Positions 5,602-11,564 of a stretch of DNA of 13,046 nt are shown here, piece after piece (position 1 is the first letter of the stretch; each line of letters opens with the position of its first letter). The notes beneath the pieces were generated by a model. The model worked only from the letters and a program-made list of their open reading frames with translations. It ran no database searches and was not told the DNA's origin. The DNA is from an uncultured Actinoplanes sp. (GTDB lineage: Bacteria; Actinomycetota; Actinomycetes; Mycobacteriales; Micromonosporaceae), in assembly GCA_934667465.1 (NCBI GenBank), contig CAKUMG010000069.1:1-13046 (forward strand). The letters are read 5' to 3'. A program made the translations under genes and the position numbers.

Positions 5602-6824
5602 AATCCCGACACTCGCAGACTCAGCCACAGCGACACCACCCCGGCGAGCAGACAGGCCGGTACGGTCAGCGCCCCGAGCCGCAGGAACTCCCCGGTCACC
5701 GGCGGCTGCCCACGCCCGTGCAGGATGCGCCGCCACAGCAGGGTGGCCAGCGAACCCACGTATGTCAGGTTCGGACCGATGTTGGCGCCCAGCAGCACCG
5801 CCAGCACCAGCCCCGGCGAGTGCGCCGCGAGCGGCAGCAGCATCAGCGTGGCCGGCAGGTTGTTCAACAGGTTCGACAGCACCGCGGCCAGCAGCGCCAT
5901 GAGCAGCAGACCGACCAGCCCCGAACTCTGCGGCGCGACCCGGTCCACGAGATCGCCGAACCCGCTGTCGCTGACCGCCAGCACCACGACGCCCAGCGCC
6001 AGCACGAAGAGGCAGAAGCCCGGGTTCGCCTTGCGCACCAGCGTGCCGACCGGCTGCCGTTGCCGTACGGCCAGCACGAACGCACCCACCAGCGCCACCC
6101 AGGCCGGGTGCACCCCCAGCGGGCCCGCGATCGCGAACCCGGCCAGCGTCACCCCGAGCACCACCATCGCGAACCGCGGCACCGGCACCGGCTCGACCTC
6201 CACCGCGTGCGGCGGCGTCTCCAGGTCGTCGGCGAAGAACCGGCGCAGCACGAAGTACTCGACCGCGATCACCGTCAGCCAGGGCAGCGCCATCAGCCCC
6301 GCGAACGACAGGAACGACAACCCGGAGGCCGCCAGCGCGAGCAGGTTCGTGAGGTTGGAGACCGGCAGCAGCAGCGACGCCGAGTTCGCCAGGTGGTTGC
6401 ACGCGTACACGTGGGGTTTCGGCCGCACCCCCAGCGTCGACGCGGTCGCGAACACCACGGGCGTCAGCAGCACCACCGTCGCGTCGAGGCTCAGCGCCGC
6501 CGTCACCGCCGACGCGATCACGAAGACGATGCCCAGCAGCCGCTGCGGCGATCCCCGGCTCCAGCGCGCGGCGGTCGCACCCGCATACCGGAAAACCCCG
6601 GCCTCGTCGGCCAGGTACGCCAGCAGCAGCACCGCCGCCAGGAACCCGACAGTCGGCCCCAGCTCGCCGAGCTCGTGCACCGCATCCCGCCACGACACCA
6701 GCCCGGCCCCGATGGCGATCGCCGCCGCGGGCACCGCCGCCACGGCCTCGGGCAGCCCACGGGGCCGGGCCACGGCGAAGCCGAGCACCACGGCGAGCAG
6801 GAGCAGAGAAAGGACGGTGATCAC
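5598..6824 (-). CDS. ArsB/NhaD-superfamily (SLC13-type) inner-membrane permease
   Basis: A 408-aa protein with about eleven hydrophobic segments. ArsB-like signatures are SLDATVVLLTPVV (112-124), HLANSASLLLPVSNLTNLL (144-162), SNLLNNLPATLML (317-329) and the C-terminal GANIGPNLTYVGSLATLLW (346-364). The GSLATLLW motif is typical of arsenite/antimonite exporters of the ArsB family. No arsR, arsC or other ars gene is near, so the substrate may be arsenite or another anion. Length matches ArsB (about 430 aa). The GTG at 6824 places the first membrane segment at the N-terminus. It has no good ribosome site, and an in-frame GTG at 6902 would add 26 residues but would overlap the divergent plus-strand ORF. 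It is translationally coupled to the universal stress protein by ATGA. Confidence 0.85.
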   Translation of the reverse strand: MITVLSLLLLAVVLGFAVARPRGLPEAVAAVPAAAIAIGAGLVSWRDAVHELGELGPTVGFLAAVLLLAYLADEAGVFRYAGATAARWSRGSPQRLLGIVFVIASAVTAALSLDATVVLLTPVVFATASTLGVRPKPHVYACNHLANSASLLLPVSNLTNLLALAASGLSFLSFAGLMALPWLTVIAVEYFVLRRFFADDLETPPHAVEVEPVPVPRFAMVVLGVTLAGFAIAGPLGVHPAWVALVGAFVLAVRQRQPVGTLVRKANPGFCLFVLALGVVVLAVSDSGFGDLVDRVAPQSSGLVGLLLMALLAAVLSNLLNNLPATLMLLPLAAHSPGLVLAVLLGANIGPNLTYVGSLATLLWRRILHGRGQPPVTGEFLRLGALTVPACLLAGVVSLWLSLRVSGL

Positions 6825-6850
6825 CAGCAGCGCACGATGCCCGCATCCCC

Positions 6851-6856
6851 TACCGT
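6851..6856 (+). promoter_or_regulatory. -10 element for leaderless micro-ORF and phosphoesterase gene
   Basis: TACCGT (TAnnnT) exactly seven bases before the ATG at 6864. No obvious -35. It lies in the 39-base gap shared with the divergent permease. Confidence 0.5.
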
Positions 6857-6863
6857 CGAAACC

Positions 6864-6947
6864 ATGCTGCGCCGCTGGCTCCTCATCGCGGGCGCCGCGC
6901 ACGTCAACCCGGACCCCCGCCGGCTACGCACCACGATCGGAGCCTGA
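6864..6947 (+). CDS. Leaderless 27-aa upstream ORF (putative leader peptide)
   Basis: It starts with ATG seven bases behind TACCGT and encodes MLRRWLLIAGAAHVNPDP followed by an Arg-rich end RRLRTTIGA. Its TGA ends one base before the ATG of the 2H phosphoesterase gene, so ribosomes finishing it could reinitiate there. The peptide begins basic then hydrophobic, but is too short for a clear membrane segment. It may be a regulatory leader, a real small protein, or a by-product of the 5' leader; no homologue is recognised. Codon use is high GC like its neighbours. Support comes from promoter spacing and coupling, not from homology. Confidence 0.45.
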   Translation: MLRRWLLIAGAAHVNPDPRRLRTTIGA

Positions 6948-6948
6948 C

Positions 6949-7470
6949 ATGCCCCACGGCGTCGTCCTCCTGCCCGACCGCGACACCCACGCCCGCCTGG
7001 CGGCCCTCGCCGCGCGGATCGCCGGCCCGGACCCGATCAACAAGCTGGGCCCGCACGCCCCCGCCCACGTCTCCGTGGCGCACTTCGACGGCGGCGACCC
7101 CACCCGCATCGCCACCCGCACGGCCGCTCACCCCGTCCGCACCCTCACCGTCCGCATCATCGGCCTGCTCTACACGCAGGTCCCCCCGGGCGACTACTAC
7201 GTCCCCGAAGGCGGCGTCTACTTCGGCCTCGAAGTCGTCCGCCGCCCCGACCTCAACGCCCTCCACCACGAAGCCCTCGCCTGGATAGCCGACACGGGCG
7301 CCAAACCCCTGGGCGCCGTCGGCACCGACTTCCGCCCCCACATCACCCTCGGCATGACCCGCACCCCGGTCTTCCCGGACCCGTCCGCCATCCCCACGGG
7401 CGACCTCGACCTCCGCCTCGCCTTCGGCGAACTGGGCCCCTACGGCACCTTCCCAAACCTGACAAACTGA
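6949..7470 (+). CDS. 2H phosphoesterase superfamily protein (2'-5' RNA ligase-like)
   Basis: A 173-aa cytoplasmic protein with the two hallmark His-x-Ser/Thr motifs of the LigT/2H fold: H40-V-S42 and H131-I-T133, about 90 residues apart and both preceded by hydrophobic strands. Family members hydrolyse or ligate 2'-5' phosphodiester or cyclic phosphate bonds; the physiological substrate here cannot be read from sequence. The fold is compact, without extra domains or signal peptide. The ATG at 6949 has GGAG six bases upstream (6939-6942) and is one base after the stop of the leader ORF. It is divergent from the permease gene. A 6-bp hairpin follows at 7481-7495. Confidence 0.85.
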   Translation: MPHGVVLLPDRDTHARLAALAARIAGPDPINKLGPHAPAHVSVAHFDGGDPTRIATRTAAHPVRTLTVRIIGLLYTQVPPGDYYVPEGGVYFGLEVVRRPDLNALHHEALAWIADTGAKPLGAVGTDFRPHITLGMTRTPVFPDPSAIPTGDLDLRLAFGELGPYGTFPNLTN

Positions 7471-7480
7471 TCCACCTGTA

Positions 7481-7495
7481 CGGGCGCTCCGCCCG
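7481..7495 (+). terminator. Possible terminator after the 2H phosphoesterase gene
   Basis: CGGGCG-CTC-CGCCCG, a 6-bp stem ten bases after the stop codon, without a T run. Confidence 0.4.
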
Positions 7496-7497
7496 CC

Positions 7498-7521
7498 CCG
7501 CCGCCGCCGCCGCCGCCGCCG
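7498..7521 (+). repeat. (CCG)8 trinucleotide microsatellite
   Basis: Eight uninterrupted CCG units just after the hairpin at 7481. It is non-coding as far as I can tell and a candidate for length variation between strains. Confidence 0.9.
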
Positions 7522-7712
7522 CACAGTCTTCGCACGCCTCGTTACGGCGCCGCAACGCCCTGACCCGGGCACGCGAGGCGCTGGGCAATGGCGGAGGGGG
7601 TGAGATCTCGCGGCAGGTCCGCCCGGATGGTGGCGCGATGAGGCCGGGACGGCAGCTGCGCCGGCCCCGGGAGCCATGTACGCCGGTGCGGGCGGGCGGA
7701 GTCTGTGCCCTG
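7522..7712. other. Intergenic stretch between the phosphoesterase and HTH genes
   Basis: One plus-strand frame stays open from about 7527 past 7712 and reads Arg-rich (SLRRRNALTRAREALG), but it has no start, no ribosome site and no recognised family. I see no RNA gene or repeat beyond the (CCG)8 tract next to it. Confidence 0.35.
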
Positions 7713-7943
7713 CTACGACTCTTCCGACTCGTCGATGTTGGGCCGGTTCTTGTCGAGATCGGGGCGGTTCCGCTCGACCCAGTCCTCGACGTCCTGCGCG
7801 AGCCACACCGAGCCCATGGCGAGGACCGCGATCGGCTCCGGGAAGGTGCGTCGCTGGATGAGCGCGGACGTCCACTGCCGCGAGAAGCCGAGCCGAGCCT
7901 GAATCTCGGATGCGCCCATCAACCTGATCTCACCGCGCTCCAT
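7713..7943 (-). CDS. AlpA/excisionase-like helix-turn-helix protein, 76 aa
   Basis: A small DNA-binding protein of the MerR-like HTH_17/AlpA type. The HTH is MGASEIQARLGFSRQWTSAL (about residues 9-28). The wing and second half read FPEPIAVLAMGSVWLAQDVE followed by DWVERNRP, and the tail is acidic. Such proteins act as phage or element excisionases or as small regulators. The ATG at 7943 has a -10-like TAGCGT six bases upstream, so the message may be leaderless. A second ATG at 7919 (residue 9, directly at the HTH) is an alternative, with GGTGAG ahead of it. No integrase is visible nearby. Head to head with it, on the same CATG, starts a fragment of a related HTH gene. Confidence 0.8.
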   Translation of the reverse strand: MERGEIRLMGASEIQARLGFSRQWTSALIQRRTFPEPIAVLAMGSVWLAQDVEDWVERNRPDLDKNRPNIDESEES

Positions 7944-8043
7944 GCCGCGACGCTACGACAAGCTGGCGATGGGCACTGTCTGGACCTCTGCCGACGTCGA
8001 GAACTGGATCATGGCGCTTCGGCCGTGGGATGCCGAGGAGTAA
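7942..8043 (+). pseudogene. Truncated AlpA-like HTH gene (C-terminal half), head-to-head with the intact one
   Basis: A 33-codon ORF beginning MPRRYDKLAMGTVWTSADVE and continuing NWIMALRPWDAEE. The segment LAMGTVWTSADVENW matches LAMGSVWLAQDVEDW of the neighbouring minus-strand HTH protein (12 identities in 21 positions across the aligned block), while the helix-turn-helix half is missing. Its ATG shares CATG (7941-7944) with the ATG of the minus-strand gene. It therefore looks like the remnant of a second HTH gene in opposite orientation, from an inverted duplication or deletion. A small functional peptide is possible but less likely. A hairpin follows 15 bases after the stop. Confidence 0.55.
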
Positions 8044-8050
8044 GACCCCA

Positions 8051-8095
8051 CAGTGAAACGCCCGGCGCCCTCGCGAGGCGGTGCCGGGCGTCGCC
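8051..8095 (+). repeat. Hairpin repeat, copy 1 (terminator-like)
   Basis: It begins CAGTGAA and contains arms CGCCCGGC (8059-8066) and GCCGGGCG (8083-8090) around an inner palindrome CTCGCGAG. It matches copy 2 at 8373 nearly base for base. It lies just after the truncated HTH gene, where a terminator would be expected. Confidence 0.7.
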
Positions 8096-8220
8096 TGCGC
8101 TCCGACCGTTCGCGCCGACTTGGGAAGCGTCGTGGGCCGGGGGCGGGTTCCGGGTCGCGCCGGCATCCGGGCGTGCCTGCAGCGAGACGGCCCTGAGCCG
8201 TATGAAGGGTAGGACTTCAG

Positions 8221-8310
8221 GTGCCACCCCAGGCAGTCCAGGTCAGGCCGGTGGTCATCGTCAGCAATGACGGAGCGGCCGACCTCAGTGAGCGCGGTCG
8301 ACCGGCAACG
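8221..8310 (+). pseudogene. MazF/PemK-like toxin fragment
   Basis: From a GTG with AGGA six bases upstream (8211-8214) the frame reads MPPQAVQVRPVVIVSNDGAA followed by DLSERGRP. The stretch VRPVVIVSNDGA strongly resembles the RPxVIVSND strand of MazF/PemK endoribonuclease toxins. The family's preceding N-terminal strand and the following VVPLTS region are absent in any frame I read, so catalysis is not expected. The frame continues to 8490 but runs through the hairpin repeat as unrelated sequence. This is motif-level recognition only; a chance match cannot be excluded. Confidence 0.42.
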
Positions 8311-8372
8311 GCGAGCCGTTGGGCCGGGCGGGCCGCGTACGGCTGGGTTGGCGTCTTTGACCCGGCCGGCCG

Positions 8373-8417
8373 CAGTGAAGAATGCCCGGCGCCTCGCGAG
8401 GAGGTGCCGGGCGTCGC
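8373..8417 (+). repeat. Hairpin repeat, copy 2
   Basis: Near-identical to the 8051 copy: CAGTGAA, then GCCCGGC (8384-8390) and GCCGGGC (8406-8412) around CCTCGCGAGG, then GTCGCC. Same orientation, offset 322 bases. Confidence 0.7.
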
Positions 8418-8529
8418 CCTGCTGGCGGGCGCTGACGGAAGGCGCAGTCAGGGGCATCATGGGCTGTCCGTACCCGGCCTGCCGAGGTGAGTCGCCGGCC
8501 CTGGGCCCCCGACATCACGGAGAGCCAAT

Positions 8530-8718
8530 GTGAGCCGTCGCCGATATGTGGCACGGGGAGTACCCGGCGGGTACCGCATCTGGGACAACACGGCACGTCG
8601 TTGGTGGGGTGAGCTCTACCAGCTCTGCCCGGACGATCTGCTGACCGAGCTCAACGGCGACGCCGACTACGACAAGATCACCGACCTGCTCAAGCGGTAC
8701 CGCGCCCTCAGGCGGTAG
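8530..8718 (+). CDS. Small hypothetical protein, 62 aa
   Basis: It begins VSRRRYVARGVPGGYRIWDN, followed by TARRWWGELYQLCPDDLLTE and LNGDADYDKITDLLKRYRAL. The GTG at 8530 has GGAGAG (8519-8524) five bases upstream, a good site. Codon use is typical of the genome. The N-terminal half suggests a small beta-rich fold (GGYRIWD, RRWWGE) and the C-terminal half a helix. It resembles short uncharacterised actinomycete proteins, but I cannot name a family. No signal peptide or membrane segment. It is convergent with the DinB gene. A 6-bp hairpin directly follows the stop. Confidence 0.72.
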   Translation: MSRRRYVARGVPGGYRIWDNTARRWWGELYQLCPDDLLTELNGDADYDKITDLLKRYRALRR

Positions 8719-8736
8719 CGCCGGATCACCCCGGCG
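8719..8736 (+). terminator. Possible terminator after the 62-aa gene
   Basis: CGCCGG-ATCACC-CCGGCG, a 6-bp perfect stem immediately after the TAG stop, without a T run. Confidence 0.4.
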
Positions 8737-8787
8737 GACCCTGCGGCGGCGACCGGATCCGACAGGGCTGGGCGCCGAAGAGCGGGG

Positions 8788-9360
8788 TCAGGAAGCCGGC
8801 TTCCAGGGCTTGAGCCAGGGGCTTTCGGGCCACCCCTCGGCGGCGGCGAGGAGGGGGTAGGCGGTGGCGCCGTCGAGGGATTCGCGGACGATGTCGGCGT
8901 GGCCGGTGTGGCGGGCGGTTTCCTGGATCAGGTGGAGGAGGACCCAGCGGACGGACCAGTTGTCGAGGTCCGGCGGGTTCCAGGGGACCGAGTGGTCGAC
9001 CGGGACGGGCTGGCCGAGGTCCGGGATGTCGGCGATCGTCTTCTCGGTGCGGGTCGCCACGCGGTCGTACTCGGCGAGCAGGTCCTCGAGCGTCTCGTCG
9101 TCGGTCAGCCGGAAGTTGTCCGTGTAAGCCCGGTAGTCCAGGGGTTCCGGTTCCAGGAGGACCGTGCTGATCCAGCCCTTCTCGGTGGCGGCGCAGTGTT
9201 TGATCAGTCCGCCGATCGACAGCGGGCTCGCGGACGGGGTGGCGCGGAGTTGGTCCGGAGTCAGGCCGTGGGCTGTGAGGCGCAGGACGTAGCGCATCTG
9301 GGCGAGGTAGGCGAGCAGGCCCTCGCGCTCGGTGGCGATCGCGCCGACTTGAGCGGGCAT
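8788..9360 (-). CDS. DinB/DUF664 family protein (putative mycothiol-dependent metalloenzyme)
   Basis: A 190-aa cytoplasmic four-helix-bundle protein. It shows the expected metal-binding histidines: H55 in GGLIKHCAATEKGW, and H151 and H154 in ETARHTGHADIVRESLDG, the typical DUF664 ending. In Actinobacteria such DinB proteins include mycothiol S-transferases that conjugate thiols to xenobiotics; the substrate here is unknown. The ATG at 9360 has AGGAG six bases upstream (9371-9367). It lies 41 bases downstream of tyrA on the same strand and may be co-transcribed with it, although the functions are unrelated. Length is normal and no defects are seen. Confidence 0.9.
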   Translation of the reverse strand: MPAQVGAIATEREGLLAYLAQMRYVLRLTAHGLTPDQLRATPSASPLSIGGLIKHCAATEKGWISTVLLEPEPLDYRAYTDNFRLTDDETLEDLLAEYDRVATRTEKTIADIPDLGQPVPVDHSVPWNPPDLDNWSVRWVLLHLIQETARHTGHADIVRESLDGATAYPLLAAAEGWPESPWLKPWKPAS

Positions 9361-9401
9361 CGTTCTCTCCTGACTGTGGAACGCTGGGCGTCCCGGTCAG
9401 G

Positions 9402-10496
9402 CTAGGAAGAGATGCGGTCAGTTTCCGGCCGCTTTCCGGCGATGGTGGCGCCGATGCCGGTGATCCAGCCGCCCGCGCGGCCGAGGGCCAGGAGTGCCGC
9501 CGGGTCCGCGGGGACGGTGACGTCCGTGAGGGCCGACGGGGGCCAGGCGCGGCGGAGGGTGCCGGGTCGTTCGAGGAGCGGTGCCAGGGCCGCGATCGGG
9601 TCGGGCGCCGACAGGGCGGTCCGATAGCCCTCCAGCTCGGCGATGACCTGGGTCAGAACCTCGTGGGAAGGCTCGGCGTTGCCGCCGCACATTGCTGCGA
9701 TCAATTCCGTACGCGTCGCCGCCACGCGCGTCCCGTCACGGAACGAGCCGGCGGCGAGGGCGCCCGCGAGGGGCCGCCCGTCGAGCAGGTCGCTCAGCGC
9801 CGTGGCGAGCAGGTGGGGCACGTGGCTGATGCGCGCGACCGCCTGATCGTGTTCGGTCGCGGTGGCGGGGACGACGCGGGCGCCCAGACCGGTGAACAGG
9901 GCGGCGAGGGTCAGCCAGGCGTCCAGGTCGGTCTCGCCCGGTTCCAGGCACAGCACCCAGGCGCAGCCGTCGAAGAGCCGCGGGTCCGACGCGAGGAAGC
10001 TGGACGATTCCTTGCCCGCCATCGGATGGCCGCCGACGAAGCGGGGAGAAGCGAGCTGCTTCCGTACGGGCACCTTGACCGACGTGACGTCCGTGACCAG
10101 CCCCGGGAAGTCCACGAGCGCGGCGGCCACGTCCGGCAGCGCGGGCAGGGGCACGGCGATGACTGCCAGCTCCGCGCCCTCGAGCGCCTCGGCAATGCTG
10201 TCCGCAATCCGCCACAACCCCCCGCCCGCCGCCGTCTCGCGGGTGACACCAGTGGCCGACGGTCGGACGGCGGCGTCGCTGGCCGGCATCGAAGGGCCTG
10301 TGCCGAGGGCTGGCGCCTCGGTGGCGGCGGCCGGCGTGGGAGGGGCTGCGGCCAGGGCTGTGGCGGCGGCGCGGGTCTCCGGAGACACGTCGTAGCCGGT
10401 GACCTCGTGCCCGTGGGCGGCAAGGGCCCGCAGGAGGGAACCGCCGATGAGACCGAGCCCGATGACCGCGACATGCACGGGCTGACTCTCGCACAT
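9402..10496 (-). CDS. tyrA: Prephenate dehydrogenase (tyrosine biosynthesis)
   Basis: It oxidatively decarboxylates prephenate (or arogenate) to the tyrosine precursor with NAD(P). 364 aa from the ATG at 10496. The Rossmann motif VAVIGLGLIGGSLLRAL is near the N-terminus, the second strand ends GYDVS, and VIAVPLPAL and DVTSVKVPV follow. The catalytic-region block is FVGGHPMAGKESSSF, with the catalytic-type histidine, and a later EHDQAVARISHVPH has the second conserved His. There is no fused chorismate mutase or ACT domain visible. Unusual: about 40 extra residues rich in Ala, Pro and Thr separate the second Rossmann strand from the next helix (about 48-88). In-frame GTGs at 10511 and 10463 are alternative starts; none has a strong ribosome site. 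The upstream 190 bases carry a tandem repeat. Confidence 0.92.
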   Translation of the reverse strand: MCESQPVHVAVIGLGLIGGSLLRALAAHGHEVTGYDVSPETRAAATALAAAPPTPAAATEAPALGTGPSMPASDAAVRPSATGVTRETAAGGGLWRIADSIAEALEGAELAVIAVPLPALPDVAAALVDFPGLVTDVTSVKVPVRKQLASPRFVGGHPMAGKESSSFLASDPRLFDGCAWVLCLEPGETDLDAWLTLAALFTGLGARVVPATATEHDQAVARISHVPHLLATALSDLLDGRPLAGALAAGSFRDGTRVAATRTELIAAMCGGNAEPSHEVLTQVIAELEGYRTALSAPDPIAALAPLLERPGTLRRAWPPSALTDVTVPADPAALLALGRAGGWITGIGATIAGKRPETDRISS

Positions 10497-10559
10497 GGGC
10501 GTGCCGCCCACCCGGACAGCGGTCCCCGGATGCCGTCGGCGTGCCGCGGATCGCAGACG

Positions 10560-10657
10560 GCTGGGCGCTGGACGGCGTGGTGGGGCGCGCCGCGGGCTGC
10601 GGACGCTGGGCGCTGGACGGCGTGGTAGGCGCGGGCCGCGTACGGCTGGGCGCTGGG
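10560..10657 (+). repeat. Imperfect tandem repeat between the M23 lipoprotein gene and tyrA
   Basis: GCTGGGCGCTGG occurs at 10560, 10605 and 10645. The first two copies agree over 22 bases (through GACGGCGTGGT). Periods are 45 and 40 bases. It lies in the 193-base gap upstream of tyrA. Confidence 0.75.
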
Positions 10658-10689
10658 CGCGAATGGGCGATGCGGGAGGCGTACGAGGG

Positions 10690-11460
10690 TCAGGCCTTGC
10701 AGTTGTGGGTCTTCTCCCAGGAGGTGACCTTGGCCACCGGGCTCTTGTTGCCGCCCGCGCGCCACGAGTCGAGGAAGTCGGCCGGCCAGACGACGCCGCG
10801 GCGGACCTTCCAGTCGCCTGTTTCAGCGCAGGCCGGGGAGATGCCGTAGTGGAGATGGCAGACGTTGTTCGCGTTGCCCGTACGGCCGACTTTGCCCAGG
10901 GTCTGGCCGGAGTCGACGCGGGCGCCGGCCTTGATGCCGGACTGGATCTTGCTCAGGTGCGAGCCGTAGTAGCGGACGCCGTCGTCGCCGAGCAGGGACA
11001 CCGAGAGGCCGCCGTTGAGCGGGCCGTCGGGGGCGCCCTTGACGTATTCGTCAGTGGTGCTGACCTCGAGGATGACGCCGCTGGTCGTGGCGACGACAGT
11101 CTCGCCGCAGTCGGCGAAGAGGTCGGTGGCCGGGTACTTCGAGTGGGTCGGGTGCCAGTCGACGTTCGAGGCTTTGATCGGGAACGTGTATTTCACGCTC
11201 GCCGGCTTGGCCGTGGTCGCCTTGGGAGACGCGGACTTCGAGGCCGGCTTGGACGTGGCCGGCGGCCGGCTCGGGCTCGCGCTCGCCGGCGCGCTCGTGG
11301 CGGCGACGGAGGGTGCCGGCTCGGGGGTGGGAGCGGACGTCCCCGACGGAGACACGAACTGCGGCGTCGCGGTGACCGACGTGCCGTCGCCCTGCCCACC
11401 ACAGGCGGCGAGCGAGAACGCGGCGACGGTCAGGACCGAGAGGTTACGCAGGGAAAGCAC
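10690..11460 (-). CDS. Secreted M23-family (LytM-type) peptidase-like lipoprotein
   Basis: 256 aa from the GTG at 11460. A lipoprotein signal ends in the lipobox LAAC, with C20 the lipidated cysteine. A Ser/Ala/Pro/Thr-rich linker runs from about 24 to 88. The C-terminal domain (about 95-230) matches the LytM/M23 beta-lytic fold, with possible zinc ligands H106 and D113 (HSKYPATD), H168 (YGSHLSKI) and the H202-L-H204 motif (CHLHYGISP). All expected ligand positions are present, so it may cleave peptidoglycan cross-bridges on the outer face of the membrane. The substrate is unknown. There is no clear ribosome site; a -10-like CACGAT lies six bases before the GTG. It is divergent from the small membrane protein gene. 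It runs into the tandem repeat upstream of tyrA without an obvious terminator. Confidence 0.87.
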   Translation of the reverse strand: MLSLRNLSVLTVAAFSLAACGGQGDGTSVTATPQFVSPSGTSAPTPEPAPSVAATSAPASASPSRPPATSKPASKSASPKATTAKPASVKYTFPIKASNVDWHPTHSKYPATDLFADCGETVVATTSGVILEVSTTDEYVKGAPDGPLNGGLSVSLLGDDGVRYYGSHLSKIQSGIKAGARVDSGQTLGKVGRTGNANNVCHLHYGISPACAETGDWKVRRGVVWPADFLDSWRAGGNKSPVAKVTSWEKTHNCKA

Positions 11461-11564
11461 CGCGCCATCGTGACAGAAGTCGTCCGTCCCCGCCGACCCG
11501 CGAGCCGTGGATAGGGTGGAACGGACGACGCCGGACAGGCGCAACGGCAGGCGGGAGGACCGGG

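Larger units (their letters stand above)
8044..8529. other. 486-base degenerate stretch without an intact gene
   Basis: It contains two copies of the 45-base hairpin repeat, a MazF/PemK-like fragment between them, a short hairpin CAACGGC-GA-GCCGTTG (8306-8321) and a CGGCCGGCCG palindrome at 8363-8372. Otherwise nothing recognisable. It is most simply a gene graveyard. Confidence 0.5.

Noticed and set aside
5158..6846. Minus-strand 562-codon frame that ends as the universal stress protein
   Set aside because: Its first three-quarters is an out-of-frame reading of the permease (Gly/Ala/Arg-rich). Only the last 147 codons are real, starting at the ATGA overlap.
5221..7470. Plus-strand 749-codon frame leading into the 2H phosphoesterase
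   Set aside because: Upstream part is antisense to the stress protein and permease. The real gene begins at 6949, behind GGAG.
7638..8270. 210-codon plus-strand frame
   Set aside because: Mostly antisense to the AlpA-like HTH gene; its Arg-rich start resembles no known family.
8267..8533. 88-codon plus-strand frame and its minus-strand counterparts
   Set aside because: They run through the hairpin repeat and degenerate region with no family resemblance or start signal.
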